From Anaerolineae bacterium (GTDB taxonomy: Bacteria; Chloroflexota; Anaerolineae; UBA4142; SHND01): a stretch of DNA of 34,156 nt. This document shows positions 6,924-16,074 of this stretch, piece after piece (the first letter of the stretch is position 1; each line of letters opens with the position of its first letter). Where the stretch lies: assembly GCA_022072245.1 (NCBI GenBank), contig JAJVIA010000055.1, positions 28,521-62,676 of the forward strand. The letters are read 5' to 3'. The notes beneath the pieces are model-generated. The model had not been told where the DNA came from. It made no database searches and saw only the letters and a program-made list of their open reading frames with translations. The position numbers and the translations under genes are program-made.

Positions 6924-7655
6924 ATGGAGATTCTTGGATTCCTCTTGCTCTTGGGCGCGATGCTGTTTCTCCAGCATTGGCTTCAGCAGCATATTCAAGG
7001 CGCGACGTTTGCCGTGACCGGCAATGCGGGCTGCGCCGTGCGCGCTTTGTTTTTAATTTTGCTGCCGGGCGTGCTGCTGCACGAATTTAGTCATTGGCTC
7101 GTGGCGAATCTGTTGGGCGTGCGTACGGGCAAAGTCAGCATCGGTTTGGGCAAAGTGCGCGGCAACAAATATTTTTCGCTCGGTTCGGTCACGATTGAAC
7201 GCACCGACCCGCTGCGCGAATCGCTCATTGGCGTCGCGCCCTTTGTGTTTGGCATTCTGGCGATTTGGCTGTTGATGGGCTTTGGTTTTGATTTGTGGGC
7301 GCCGAACGACCCGCGCCTGGTGGCGGAAACGGTGTGGGCAGCTATCGGCGACCCGTTGACGTGGCTCGCGTTGTATCTGGTTTTTGCGGTTTCGACTTCG
7401 ATGATTCCGAGCGCGTCGGACCGCGAACCGTGGGGCGTCATCATTGGAGTTTTTCTGGGCGTCGGCGCGCTGGCGCTCATCCTCGGTTGGGCGCCGCGTT
7501 TTTCGCCCGAAGCGATTGCGTTTGGGCAAACGGTTTTATACACGCTCATTTTTGTCTTTGGCGTGATTGTGACGGTCAACGGCGCGCTCGCGCTCGTGAT
7601 TTTTATTTTTGAATGGGTGTTTGGCGCCATGACGCAGCGCCGCGTGCGTTACTGA
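6924..7655 (+). CDS. Membrane metalloprotease-like protein (HExxH, M50-like)
   Basis: The 243-residue, strongly hydrophobic protein has HEFSH at residues 53-57 inside a membrane segment, the zinc-binding HExxH motif typical of site-2-protease-like M50 families. About five or six membrane segments follow. A candidate third ligand is the Asp in the SASDREPW loop (near residue 160), although a classical NPxDG motif is missing. It may be an intramembrane protease or an inactive relative. It follows tpiA by 19 nt, and its last 7 nt overlap convergently with the sugar-phosphate transferase gene. Confidence 0.7.
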   Translation: MEILGFLLLLGAMLFLQHWLQQHIQGATFAVTGNAGCAVRALFLILLPGVLLHEFSHWLVANLLGVRTGKVSIGLGKVRGNKYFSLGSVTIERTDPLRESLIGVAPFVFGILAIWLLMGFGFDLWAPNDPRLVAETVWAAIGDPLTWLALYLVFAVSTSMIPSASDREPWGVIIGVFLGVGALALILGWAPRFSPEAIAFGQTVLYTLIFVFGVIVTVNGALALVIFIFEWVFGAMTQRRVRY

Positions 7656-8665
7656 TGGCGCAGCCGCGCCAACACCGCCACCGCGCCGCCCCCGATAATG
7701 ACCAGCGCAATCAATTTGTACGCCGGACTCGGCAGCCACAACGCCAACGCGCCAAAGAGCGCGGTCAAGCCGTAATAGAGCAAAACAATTTTGCGCGGCG
7801 ACAAACGCATGTCGTACAAACGATGATGCAAATGACCCCGGTCGGCGGCAAACGGCGATTTGCCCGCGCGCACGCGCTGAAAAATTTGCCACGCGACATC
7901 GAGAATCGGAATAGCCAAGACGAGCAGCGCCGTCGCAACCTTTGCGCCGCCGATGATGGACAGAACCGCGAGCGCCAAACCCAACACGTACGCGCCCGAA
8001 CCGAGAAAAATTTTTGCGGGCGGAAAATTAAATACCAGAACGCCGAGCGTCGCGCCCATCAACGCCAGCGGCAGCAGCGCGATGCTGTACTGTTCCAATT
8101 TGTACGTGTGCAAAAATAATACCGCGCCCGCAATCAACGCCACGCCGCCCACCAAACCGTCCAAGCCGTCCAAAAAATTGACCGTGTTCATCATGCCCAC
8201 AATCCAAAAGATGGTGAACGCGATGCCCAGCCATTCCGGCAAAAAGATTGCCGCGCCGCCGAACGGATTGGGGATTTCCAAAATGCGGACGCCGGACACG
8301 ATGGCGATGATGGCGACGCCGAATTGCATCGCAAACAACGGCAGCGGTTTCAATTCGCGCACGTCGTCGAAAAAACCCACGACCGCGACGATGGCGACGC
8401 CGAGCATCAAACCGACGACGCGCGCCAATTCTTTATCGTCCGTGCGCGGCAGCGCAAGCGTGAGCGCGAGCGCGAGCAAAAACGCGAACGCGAGCGGGAC
8501 GCCGCCGAGACGCGGCGTGGGCTGGGTATGCGTGCGGCGCGGCGACGGTTGGTCGAGCCAATGCAAACGGCGGGCGAGGCGAATCGTAAGCGGCGTGAGG
8601 ATGAGCGAAGCGCCGAGCGCAACGGCAAAAATGAAACCAAAATACGCAGCCATGAACAAGCGCAT
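7649..8665 (-). CDS. Undecaprenyl-phosphate sugar-1-phosphate transferase (WecA/MraY/TagO-like, GT4)
   Basis: This family transfers a HexNAc-1-phosphate from a UDP-sugar to undecaprenyl phosphate at the membrane, starting O-antigen, teichoic-acid-type or other surface glycans. The 338-residue polytopic protein shows FFDDVREL (about residue 97), NTVNFLDGLDGL (about 159), FNFPPAKIFLGSGAY and the cytosolic DRGHLHHRL loop, all diagnostic. The last motif places it with the WecA/TagO group rather than MraY. A TACAAT -10-like box overlaps the first ATG, so initiation at the in-frame ATG at 8653 is a real alternative. A 19-nt perfect palindrome (8681-8699) lies just upstream. Confidence 0.93.
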   Translation of the reverse strand: MRLFMAAYFGFIFAVALGASLILTPLTIRLARRLHWLDQPSPRRTHTQPTPRLGGVPLAFAFLLALALTLALPRTDDKELARVVGLMLGVAIVAVVGFFDDVRELKPLPLFAMQFGVAIIAIVSGVRILEIPNPFGGAAIFLPEWLGIAFTIFWIVGMMNTVNFLDGLDGLVGGVALIAGAVLFLHTYKLEQYSIALLPLALMGATLGVLVFNFPPAKIFLGSGAYVLGLALAVLSIIGGAKVATALLVLAIPILDVAWQIFQRVRAGKSPFAADRGHLHHRLYDMRLSPRKIVLLYYGLTALFGALALWLPSPAYKLIALVIIGGGAVAVLARLRHQ

Positions 8666-8680
8666 TGTAATGCAGAGTTT

Positions 8681-8699
8681 CGGCGATTTGAAATCGCCG
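8681..8699. promoter_or_regulatory. Perfect 9-bp palindrome upstream of the sugar-phosphate transferase gene
   Basis: CGGCGATTT and AAATCGCCG flank one central base. On the minus strand this overlaps a candidate -35 (TTCAAA, 17 nt from TACAAT). It is positioned between two divergent genes and could be an operator or a short dispersed palindrome. Confidence 0.45.
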
Positions 8700-8765
8700 T
8701 TCCATTCCGCCCGCGCGCGGCGTTTGGGCTAAATTGATTCGCGCTAGATTTGGATTGCGCTGAAT

Positions 8766-9755
8766 GTGCTAAACAAAATCGCGTTACTGCAAAAATATGC
8801 GTGGTTGGCGCCGAGCCGCGACGCGTTGAATCTCGTCATTGGCGATGATTTGGATGCGGCGCTCAGCGCCGCGCTGTATTTGCACGCGCATCCGAACGCC
8901 AAACTCATCGGCGTCTATGCCAAATACACGACGGTGTATTATTCCGCCGCGCACACATGGGACGACGTATTGAATGCGGTGTGGCTCGATTTGGATATTT
9001 ATCATCCGCAATGCAAATCGCTCGGCCATCATATTGTGCGCGTGCAGCCGCGCCAAGTTTTGCCCGGTTTCGACAATTCATTGAACTTGAATGATTTGTT
9101 TGGGAAATCGTTGCAGCGCAAATTCGACGAAAAATATCCGCTCGGCACGATTCATTTTTTGATGTGGTTGTACGGGCGGGAAATTCCAGCGCGCGCGGAC
9201 GCCGATTTGTTGTTATGGCTCGCGGATTCGGCGTACATTAACGCGCAAGCGCGCGCGTACCGCAAGCGTTGGCGCGACGGCAAAGCGGAATGGGAAGCGC
9301 GCGCCGGATTCAAGTGGAACGTCAAGAGTTGGCTGCACGGCGCGATTCAGATTCCGTCGTTGCAGCGCACGTTTGAACTTGTGGATACGCGCGCGTTTGA
9401 AGAACGGATGCGCGCGTTTCAACTCGAAATGGCGGCGCACGGTTTCCCGCAAGGCGACGGCCAAGTCGCGTCGTCGCTGCTCAAATTGTTTGGGTACCAA
9501 TGTCAGCTGTCCGACGACGTGCGCGCGGATTTATTGCGTTTGTTGGAATTTGCGGCGACGCGCACCGGTTGGACGTTCGCGCCCGCCCAAGTCGCCGCGT
9601 TACAAGATTTGCGCCGCAAAACGGGCGAACGCGCGCGCGAAAAACTGGAGCATATTGCGCCAAACGATTTTGTAGAATTTCTAGAAGCGCGCCGCGTATT
9701 TTCCTACGTCTTTACGCATTTCGATACTATCAATTACACCGCCGCGTTGGCGTAA
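8766..9755 (+). CDS. Uncharacterised protein, possibly DHH-phosphoesterase-like
   Basis: The 329-residue soluble protein starts at GTG 8766. No family is recognised with confidence. Near the N-terminus NLVIGDDLDAALSAALYL, then VWLDLDI, then CKSLGHHI occur in the order and spacing of DHH phosphoesterase motifs I to III (Asp-rich loop, single Asp, DHH), with GHH in place of DHH. The remaining two thirds are helical and basic (RAYRKRWRDGKAEWEARAGFKW), which would suit nucleic-acid contact. It is a single gene between divergent and convergent neighbours. The fold suggestion is inference from motif order only. Confidence 0.6.
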   Translation: MLNKIALLQKYAWLAPSRDALNLVIGDDLDAALSAALYLHAHPNAKLIGVYAKYTTVYYSAAHTWDDVLNAVWLDLDIYHPQCKSLGHHIVRVQPRQVLPGFDNSLNLNDLFGKSLQRKFDEKYPLGTIHFLMWLYGREIPARADADLLLWLADSAYINAQARAYRKRWRDGKAEWEARAGFKWNVKSWLHGAIQIPSLQRTFELVDTRAFEERMRAFQLEMAAHGFPQGDGQVASSLLKLFGYQCQLSDDVRADLLRLLEFAATRTGWTFAPAQVAALQDLRRKTGERAREKLEHIAPNDFVEFLEARRVFSYVFTHFDTINYTAALA

Positions 9756-9762
9756 AGCCGCG

Positions 9763-11220
9763 TTACGGCTGCGGTACGGCGAAAAAGTATTCGAGCATCT
9801 CGTCGGTCAAACCGCCCCACGTGCCCCAATTGTGTCCTTCGGGCGTCGTAAAAATTTCCACCGTATCGCCGCGCGCGCGCAGCGCTTGCGCGCGCGGATT
9901 CAAATCGCCCACATCCCAACCGGGGATTCCCGAACTGTAAAAAATTTTTTGCGGCGCTGTCGGACACGGCACAGCGCTCGCGCCGCAGTTGTATGCGCGC
10001 GTGATGAAATCGTTCATGCGCTGCGCGCCCGTCGTCGCGCCGCCGCCCGCGCTGTTGGGATTATCAATGACCCAATACGCGGGCGAAAACGCGGCGAGAT
10101 TGCCAAAGACCTCTGGATAGCGCAGCGCGGCGTACGTGCCAAATACGCCGCCAAAACTCGCGCCGACCAATACGCGCGCGCGCGGCGTCGCGGCGGTGTG
10201 ATATTGCGCGTCAATCGTCGGGACCAATTCTTGCGTAATGAATTGCGCGAATTTTTCGGGCGTCGTCAAAAAATCTTGGACGCGGCGATTGTTTTGCGGC
10301 GCGCGCGGGTCGCGTTCGTCAATATAAACCGCCATGACCGGCTCGATGCGTCCCGCCGCAATCAAATTGTCCAAGACCGCGCTCATTGCGCCGATATTGT
10401 CCGGCGCAAAGCGTTCGCCGTCGGTGACGTACAACGTCGGCAATTTTTCCAACGCGTCATAGCGCGGCGGCGTGTACACGCGATAATTGACCGGATAGCC
10501 CAAGACTTGACTGTCCAACGGCATCCAAGCGCTGACGGTTCCGGTCAGAATGTTGGACCGCCGTTTCGTTTCATCGGTGTTTTGAAATTGCGGCATCGTC
10601 AAGATATTGTTGACATCTAAACCATCGTTGCGGCGGCGCGGATTCGCGGGGTCGAGAATTTCTTGCGTGTCATTCAACACGATTTGATAATCGGTGCGGC
10701 TGTTTTGCGGAAATTTTGCCGTGCCGTACCACAAATCGGTCTGGGGGACGCGGCGACCCTCAACCGCGCCTTGCTTGCCCCAAAATGAAAAATCGCCGTG
10801 CCAATACACGCTCGCCGCGTCGCCGCGATACAAAAACACGACGCCGTTTTGCGTCGTCAATGGAATACGCTGCGCGCGCGTTAATTGTTCCCACAACGCG
10901 TTCACTTGGGCTTGCGCGTCGGCGCTGGCGGCGATTTCGTCTATCGTTTGCTGCCACGCTTCCAACGTTTGCGGAAAATTGTCGGGCGTGGGCGACGCTT
11001 TGGGGATGCGCGTCGCGGTGGGCGTGCGCGTCGGCGGCGGCGTGCGCGTTGCGGTGGGCGTAATCGTTGGCGCGGCGGTGCGGGTTGGCGTGGCGGTGCG
11101 CGGCGCGCGCGTCAAAGTGGGTTGGACGGCAACGCGCGTCGGCGTGGGCGCGACGGGCGCGGCGGCGCAGGCGGTGAAAAAAAGCGCGCTGCAAACGTAC
11201 AACAAAATCAAATAACGCAA
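9763..11220 (-). CDS. Exported lipoprotein esterase, enterochelin-esterase/esterase-D type
   Basis: The 485-residue protein begins with a hydrophobic signal ending in FFTAC, a near-lipobox with Cys18 as the likely lipidation site. A Thr/Pro/Arg-rich linker follows (residues 24-80). An N-terminal Fes-like immunoglobulin fold (VYWHGDFSFWGKQG near 139-151) precedes an alpha/beta hydrolase with nucleophile Ser355 in GASFGG, His463 in EGHNWGTW, and a probable Asp near 436. Such enzymes hydrolyse esters such as ferric siderophores, but no siderophore genes are nearby, so the substrate is open. It ends 7 nt from the convergent gene at 9755. Confidence 0.85.
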   Translation of the reverse strand: MRYLILLYVCSALFFTACAAAPVAPTPTRVAVQPTLTRAPRTATPTRTAAPTITPTATRTPPPTRTPTATRIPKASPTPDNFPQTLEAWQQTIDEIAASADAQAQVNALWEQLTRAQRIPLTTQNGVVFLYRGDAASVYWHGDFSFWGKQGAVEGRRVPQTDLWYGTAKFPQNSRTDYQIVLNDTQEILDPANPRRRNDGLDVNNILTMPQFQNTDETKRRSNILTGTVSAWMPLDSQVLGYPVNYRVYTPPRYDALEKLPTLYVTDGERFAPDNIGAMSAVLDNLIAAGRIEPVMAVYIDERDPRAPQNNRRVQDFLTTPEKFAQFITQELVPTIDAQYHTAATPRARVLVGASFGGVFGTYAALRYPEVFGNLAAFSPAYWVIDNPNSAGGGATTGAQRMNDFITRAYNCGASAVPCPTAPQKIFYSSGIPGWDVGDLNPRAQALRARGDTVEIFTTPEGHNWGTWGGLTDEMLEYFFAVPQP

Positions 11221-11296
11221 GACATTTCCTCTGCCGACATTGCGGAGCGTTGCGATTCTACCATATTGTGCGGCAGACCCATTTTTTACCTTTCAC

Positions 11297-11326
11297 TTGC
11301 GTAATCGTTCCAACAGCTGTTATACT
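11297..11326 (+). promoter_or_regulatory. mutS promoter TTGCGT-18-TATACT
   Basis: TTGCGT (11297-11302), an 18-nt spacer and TATACT (11321-11326) form a reasonable housekeeping promoter in the divergent gap between the esterase and mutS. The leader would be about 46 nt. Confidence 0.55.
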
Positions 11327-11379
11327 TTTTTTTATAGCGCAGCGGTCAAGCAAAATGACCGTTGTTCTTTTTCCCCGCC

Positions 11380-14265
11380 ATGAGCGACGATAAAAAAATG
11401 ACTCCGATGCTCGCGCAATATCGCAGCTTGAAAGCGCGTTTTCCCGACGCGCTGCTTTTATTTCGGCTCGGCGATTTTTATGAAACGTTCGAGGACGACG
11501 CGAAAACGTGCGCGCGCGAATTGGAATTGGTCTTGACGCATCGTTCATTCGCCAAAGGCGTGCGCTTGCCGATGGCGGGCGTGCCGCATCATCACGTGCA
11601 GGCGTACATCGCTAAATTGATTGACAAAGGTTTCCAAGTCGCGCTCGTCGAACAGCTCGAGGACCCGAAAAAAGTAAAACGTCTCGTCAAACGCGATGTG
11701 GTGCGCGTGATTACGCCGGGCACGGTCGTCGAAGACGCGCTGCTCAAAAGCAAGAGTCAAAATTATCTTGCCGCGATTGCGGTGGCAAATAACGAACGCC
11801 GAACGACCAAGAGCCAAGCGCGCTCGAACTCTGTATCGCATCCCGCAGCTCCCAGCTTTGGTCTCGCCTTTATTGATTTGTCCACCGGCGAATTTGCGAC
11901 GACGCAGATTGACGGCGCGGACGCGCAAGCGAAATTGTTTGACGAATTGGAGCGCGTGCAGGCGAGCGAAATTTTATTGCCGCCCTCATTGCGGGCGGAT
12001 GAAGCGTTTGGCGCGCGCTTGAACGCAATTCGCGCCGCGCGCATCGCGGTTTTGGAAGCGCGCGCGTTCGAGCCCGATTCTGCGCGCGAATTATTGCGCC
12101 AACATTTTCGCGTCCAGACGTTGCACTCGTTCGGCTGCGAGGAATTGCCGCTGGCGATTGCGGCGGCGGGCGCGGCGCTGCATTATTTGAAACAGAATCA
12201 ACTTTACGCGGACACGCCCGGCGCGCCGCTGCCGCATCTCAATCAATTGTGGACGTATGCGCTCGACGAATACATGACGCTCGACGCGGCGACGCGGCGC
12301 AATCTCGAACTCACAGCTCCGCTCTCTCCCCTCCCCTTGGGGGAGGGGTTGGGGGCGAGGGCTAGTACAACGCGTTCGCTTTTCGGCGTCCTCGACCAAA
12401 CCGAAACGGCGATGGGCGCGCGGACGCTGCGGAAATGGATTCAGCAGCCGTTATTGGATTTGGAAAAAATCCGCGAGCGTCAAGACGCGGTGGCGGAATT
12501 GCACCGCGACGCGTTTTTGCGCGCGGACATTCGCAAATTGCTCGATGGATTGTACGACGTCGAACGTTTGGTGGGGCGCATCGGTTTCGGCACGGCGAAC
12601 GCGCGCGATTTGATTGGGCTGAAACGCGCGCTGCTGCGAATTCCAAAAATCAAAGCGCGTTTGCACGACGCGCAATCCAAACATTTACGCGCGTTGAACG
12701 ACGCCTTGGACGAGTTGGACGACGTGCGGCAAATGATTGACCGCGCGCTGGTGGATGACCCGCCGCTGTTGATTAAAGCGGGCGGCCTCATCAAGGAAAA
12801 TTTTGACCCCGCCCTCGACGCGTTGCGCGATGGCGCCGCCGAGAGCCAAGCGTGGCTCGCGGCGTACGAAGACCAAGAACGTCAACGCACCGGCATTAAA
12901 AATTTGCGCGTGCGTTACAATGAAGTTTTTGGTTTTTTCATTGAAGCGCCGCGCCGCGATGCGAAATTGATTCCGCCCGAATACGAACGGCGCGCGACGA
13001 TTTCGCACGCCGAGCGCTATGTGACCGCCGAATTAAAGGCGCGCGAAGAAAAGATTGTCGCCACCCAAGACCGCGCCCAAGATTTGGAATACGAGTTGTT
13101 TGTGAATGTGCGCCGCGCGACCGCATCGCACGCCGCGCGCTTGCAAACTGCCGCGCACATTCTCGCGCAGCTCGACGCGTTGGGTTCGCTGGCTGAAATC
13201 GCCGCGCGTTACAATTATGTTCAGCCGCTGGTGGACGACGGCGACGCGATTGAAATAAGCAAAGGGCGGCATCCGATTGTCGAACGCTTTTTGCGCGACG
13301 ACGAATATTTTGTGCCAAATGACGCGCGGCTCGACCATGCCGCGCAGCGCGTGGTGATTCTCACGGGACCCAACATGTCGGGCAAAAGCGTTTTCATTCG
13401 TCAGGTCGCGTTGATTGTGTTGATGGCGCAAATCGGTTCGTTCGTCCCCGCGAGTTTTGCGCGCATCGGTTTGACCGACCGCATCTTTACGCGCGTCGGC
13501 GCGAGCGACGACATCGCGCAGGGCCGCTCGACGTTTCTGGTCGAGATGAGCGAGACGAGTCATATTTTGCATCACGCCACGCCGCGCAGTTTGATTGTGT
13601 TGGATGAAGTGGGGCGCGGCACGTCAACGTATGACGGCATTTCGCTGGCGTGGGCGATTGCGGAAGAATTGCACAATCGCGTCGGCGCGAAAACATTGTT
13701 CGCCACGCATTATCACGAGCTGACGCAGTTGGCGGTTTCGCCAACCATATCAAGCCATGGCGGCGCGGTGAAAAATTTTACGATGGCGGTGCAAGAAAGC
13801 GACAACCGCGTCATTTTTTTGCGTCAAGTGATTCAAGGCGGCGCGGCAAAAAGTTTCGGCATCCACGTCGCGCAATTGGCGGGATTGCCGCCGCGCGTCA
13901 TTGACCGCGCGAATGAGGTATTGCGAAATTTAGAGCTCGAACGCGACGGAACGGTAGAGAATGTTCGCCGTAACGTTCTCCCCGCCGATAACATTCTCCC
14001 CGCCGATAACATTCTCCCCGCCGATATCGTTCTCCCCGCCGGCAACGTTCGGGCTGACGATGGGCAATCCGCGATACGCGATGGGGCATACGCGATTACG
14101 CGCAAAGAAAAAAGTTTGTACGACGCGCGCGTTGAGGCATGGCGCGATGTTTTGCGCGAATTGTCAGAGGCAGACATTGCGAACATGACGCCGGTGCAGG
14201 CGTTGGTGTTGTTGAATGAGATGCAAGCGCGGATCAAAGAGTTGAATGGTCGGATAGTTGGATAG
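11380..14265 (+). CDS. mutS: DNA mismatch repair protein MutS, with in-frame repeat insertions
   Basis: MutS recognises mismatches and recruits MutL. The 961-residue protein has the N-terminal MTPMLAQY..LKARFPDALLLFRLGDFYETF mismatch-binding domain (Phe-x-Glu in the DFYE context), connector, lever and clamp, then the ATPase with Walker A GPNMSGKS (about 663-670), the LDEVGRGTSTYDG Walker B/signature region, and FATHYHEL. It is about 90 residues longer than typical MutS. The extra residues lie in surface positions: about 137-159, 313-330 (from a CCCCTCCCC/GGGGAGGGG palindrome) and 863-907 (four 18-nt repeats). The start at 11380 is chosen by homology over a TTG at 11362. mutL follows after 53 nt. 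Confidence 0.96.
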   Translation: MSDDKKMTPMLAQYRSLKARFPDALLLFRLGDFYETFEDDAKTCARELELVLTHRSFAKGVRLPMAGVPHHHVQAYIAKLIDKGFQVALVEQLEDPKKVKRLVKRDVVRVITPGTVVEDALLKSKSQNYLAAIAVANNERRTTKSQARSNSVSHPAAPSFGLAFIDLSTGEFATTQIDGADAQAKLFDELERVQASEILLPPSLRADEAFGARLNAIRAARIAVLEARAFEPDSARELLRQHFRVQTLHSFGCEELPLAIAAAGAALHYLKQNQLYADTPGAPLPHLNQLWTYALDEYMTLDAATRRNLELTAPLSPLPLGEGLGARASTTRSLFGVLDQTETAMGARTLRKWIQQPLLDLEKIRERQDAVAELHRDAFLRADIRKLLDGLYDVERLVGRIGFGTANARDLIGLKRALLRIPKIKARLHDAQSKHLRALNDALDELDDVRQMIDRALVDDPPLLIKAGGLIKENFDPALDALRDGAAESQAWLAAYEDQERQRTGIKNLRVRYNEVFGFFIEAPRRDAKLIPPEYERRATISHAERYVTAELKAREEKIVATQDRAQDLEYELFVNVRRATASHAARLQTAAHILAQLDALGSLAEIAARYNYVQPLVDDGDAIEISKGRHPIVERFLRDDEYFVPNDARLDHAAQRVVILTGPNMSGKSVFIRQVALIVLMAQIGSFVPASFARIGLTDRIFTRVGASDDIAQGRSTFLVEMSETSHILHHATPRSLIVLDEVGRGTSTYDGISLAWAIAEELHNRVGAKTLFATHYHELTQLAVSPTISSHGGAVKNFTMAVQESDNRVIFLRQVIQGGAAKSFGIHVAQLAGLPPRVIDRANEVLRNLELERDGTVENVRRNVLPADNILPADNILPADIVLPAGNVRADDGQSAIRDGAYAITRKEKSLYDARVEAWRDVLRELSEADIANMTPVQALVLLNEMQARIKELNGRIVG
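12321..12361 (+). repeat. GC-rich palindromic element inside mutS
   Basis: A perfect 9-bp stem (CCCCTCCCC, loop TTG, GGGGAGGGG) with flanking C/G-rich sequence is translated in frame as SPLPLGEGLGAR, between the conserved RRNLELT and SLFGVLDQT motifs of MutS. Peptides of this PLPLGEG type usually come from dispersed palindromic repeats and not from ancestral protein sequence. Confidence 0.75.
13976..14047 (+). repeat. Four tandem 18-nt repeats inside mutS
   Basis: Four copies of TTCTCCCCGCCGATAACA (13976-13993, 13994-14011, 14012-14029, 14030-14047; the last two diverged) encode LPADNI-type hexapeptides. They lie after the MutS ATPase domain and before its C-terminal helical region, in a segment where length is usually variable. 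Confidence 0.85.
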
Positions 14266-14276
14266 TCTGTTGGGCA

Positions 14277-14318
14277 ATCGAAAATCGAAATTCAAAAATC
14301 AAAAATCAAAAATCAAAA
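14277..14318 (+). repeat. Heptanucleotide repeat tract directly before mutL
   Basis: AATCGAA occurs twice, then ATTCAAA, then AATCAAA three times, running into the AATG that contains the mutL start codon. The 7-nt period is strict over about 42 nt. No Shine-Dalgarno sequence is present in this leader. Confidence 0.85.
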
Positions 14319-16034
14319 ATGTCAAACATCCACATCCTCCCCAAAATCGTCTCGGACCGCATCGCCGCGGGTGAAGTGGTGGAGCGGCCCGCGTCCATCG
14401 TCAAAGAGTTGCTCGAAAACGCGATTGATGCGGGGGCGACGGCGATTTCGGTAGAGCTGCGCGAGGGCGGACTGCAATTGATTCGCGTGGGCGATAACGG
14501 CAGCGGCATGACGCGCGCGGATGCGGAATTGTCCGTCGAACGTTTTGCGACGAGCAAAATTTCGAGCGAACGCGATTTGCAAACGGTGCGGACGCTCGGT
14601 TTTCGCGGCGAGGCGCTGCCCTCGATTGCGGCGGTATCGCAATTCGAGATGTTGACGCGCGACAAGGATGAAATACAGGGTACGCGCATTCGCATCGTGG
14701 ATGAGCAAAAGGCAATCGAGGTCGCGGGCGCGCCGATTGGGACGCTCGTCTCTGCGCGCGAACTTTATTACAATGTGCCGGCGCGGAAAAAATTTCTCAA
14801 GGCGCCGCTGCGCGAAACGGAACTCGTCACAAAAGTCGTCACGCAATACGCGCTTGCGTATCCGCACATTGCTTTTCGGCTCGCGGTGGATGGCAAAGAG
14901 TCGCTTGTGGCGCCGCCTTCTTTTGCGCTCGAACGCATCGGCGCGGTGTGGGGGCGCGAAGCCGCGAACGAAATGCTGGCGGTGGAATACGAGAGCGTTG
15001 ATTTGAAAATACGCGGTTTTATTTCTAAACCATCGTTCGCGCGCGCGTCGCGCGAGTGGCAAAATTTTTTTGTGAATGGGCGCCCGATTCGTTCAGGGCT
15101 TTTGGCGGTGATGTTGGAACGTCCATACGCGGGACGTTTGCCCATGAACAGGCATCCGCTCGCGGCGATTCGCATTGAACTCGACCCGCAATATGTTGAC
15201 GTGAATGTGCATCCGCGCAAAGCCGAAGTGCGTTTTTTTCAAGAGCGTGCGATTTACGGCGCGGTGCAGCAGGCGGTGGAACGCGCGCTGCGCGATTTTC
15301 CGTTCTTGGAGTGGAACGCGATGGGGAACGCGGCGGGATACGCGGCGGGGAACGCGGCGGCGGGGGACGCTGCGGTGAGCGTTCCGTACGAATGGCCCTT
15401 TGCGAATGTGCCGGAGAGCGCGTTTGGCGCGTTGCGTGAGGCGCAAGCGGAATATCGCGCGGGGACGTGGCGCGCGTTGGGACAAATTCACAATACGTAT
15501 TTGCTCGCGCAAACGCCCGATGGCTTTGTGATTGTGGATCAGCACGCGGCGCAAGAGCAGATTTTTTTTGAACGGCTGACCGCGCGCACAGCGCAAGATG
15601 TGACGGACGAAAATTCCACGTCCCAGCCGTCAACCCCCATTACGCTCATGCCGAACGAAGCGGCGCGCGTGAACGCGCATGTAAAAGAATATCGCGCGTT
15701 GGGCGTGGACATCGAGCCGTTTGGCGCGAATACGTTTCGGGTGAACGCGCTGCCCGAATTTGTGAAATTGTCGGCGCGCGAGGCGTTGGATGTTTTGGCG
15801 CTTGAACACGCTGCCTATCGCGCGTTGGAAGGCGACGCGCTGCGCGATAAATTGGCGTCGAAACTCGCGTGCGTGAGCGCGTTGAAAGCGGGCGACGCGT
15901 TGACGTTGGAACAGCAGCAGAATTTGTTGAATGAGCTGTTGCAAATTTATTCGCCCGCGACGTGTCCGCATGGCCGCCCGACGTTTGTGTCTGTGACGTT
16001 GGCGGAATTGGAGCAGAGATTTTTGCGGAGGTAG
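14319..16034 (+). CDS. mutL: DNA mismatch repair endonuclease MutL
   Basis: MutL links mismatch recognition by MutS to strand incision. The 571-residue protein has the GHKL ATPase motifs KELLENAIDAGA, DNGSGM, FATSKI and TLGFRGEALPSIA at the N-terminus. The C-terminal domain keeps the nuclease metal motif DQHA(x)2E(x)4E (DQHAAQEQIFFE), an ACVSALKAGD segment and CPHGRPT, so it should be a nicking MutL as in bacteria without MutH. The inter-domain linker holds an Ala/Gly repeat (about residues 333-357) derived from a palindromic repeat. It is next to mutS and preceded by a heptamer tract. Confidence 0.96.
   Translation: MSNIHILPKIVSDRIAAGEVVERPASIVKELLENAIDAGATAISVELREGGLQLIRVGDNGSGMTRADAELSVERFATSKISSERDLQTVRTLGFRGEALPSIAAVSQFEMLTRDKDEIQGTRIRIVDEQKAIEVAGAPIGTLVSARELYYNVPARKKFLKAPLRETELVTKVVTQYALAYPHIAFRLAVDGKESLVAPPSFALERIGAVWGREAANEMLAVEYESVDLKIRGFISKPSFARASREWQNFFVNGRPIRSGLLAVMLERPYAGRLPMNRHPLAAIRIELDPQYVDVNVHPRKAEVRFFQERAIYGAVQQAVERALRDFPFLEWNAMGNAAGYAAGNAAAGDAAVSVPYEWPFANVPESAFGALREAQAEYRAGTWRALGQIHNTYLLAQTPDGFVIVDQHAAQEQIFFERLTARTAQDVTDENSTSQPSTPITLMPNEAARVNAHVKEYRALGVDIEPFGANTFRVNALPEFVKLSAREALDVLALEHAAYRALEGDALRDKLASKLACVSALKAGDALTLEQQQNLLNELLQIYSPATCPHGRPTFVSVTLAELEQRFLRR
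15316..15393 (+). repeat. GC-rich repeat with palindromic end inside the mutL linker
   Basis: Repeated GGGGAACGCGGCGG-like units are followed by GGGACGCT-GCGGTG-AGCGTTCC, an 8-bp inverted repeat with one mismatch. The stem, the loop and the flanking GTAC closely match the element inside parA (32425-32446). It is translated in frame as GNAAGYAAGNAAAGDAA. Confidence 0.75.
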
Positions 16035-16074
16035 CGTTAGGGGGCGGAGCGTGATTGGGCGCGCCGCGCAATTT

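Noticed and set aside
12321-12361. Intron or intein in mutS
   Set aside because: The segment is about 40 nt, lacks splicing features, and is simply read through in frame.
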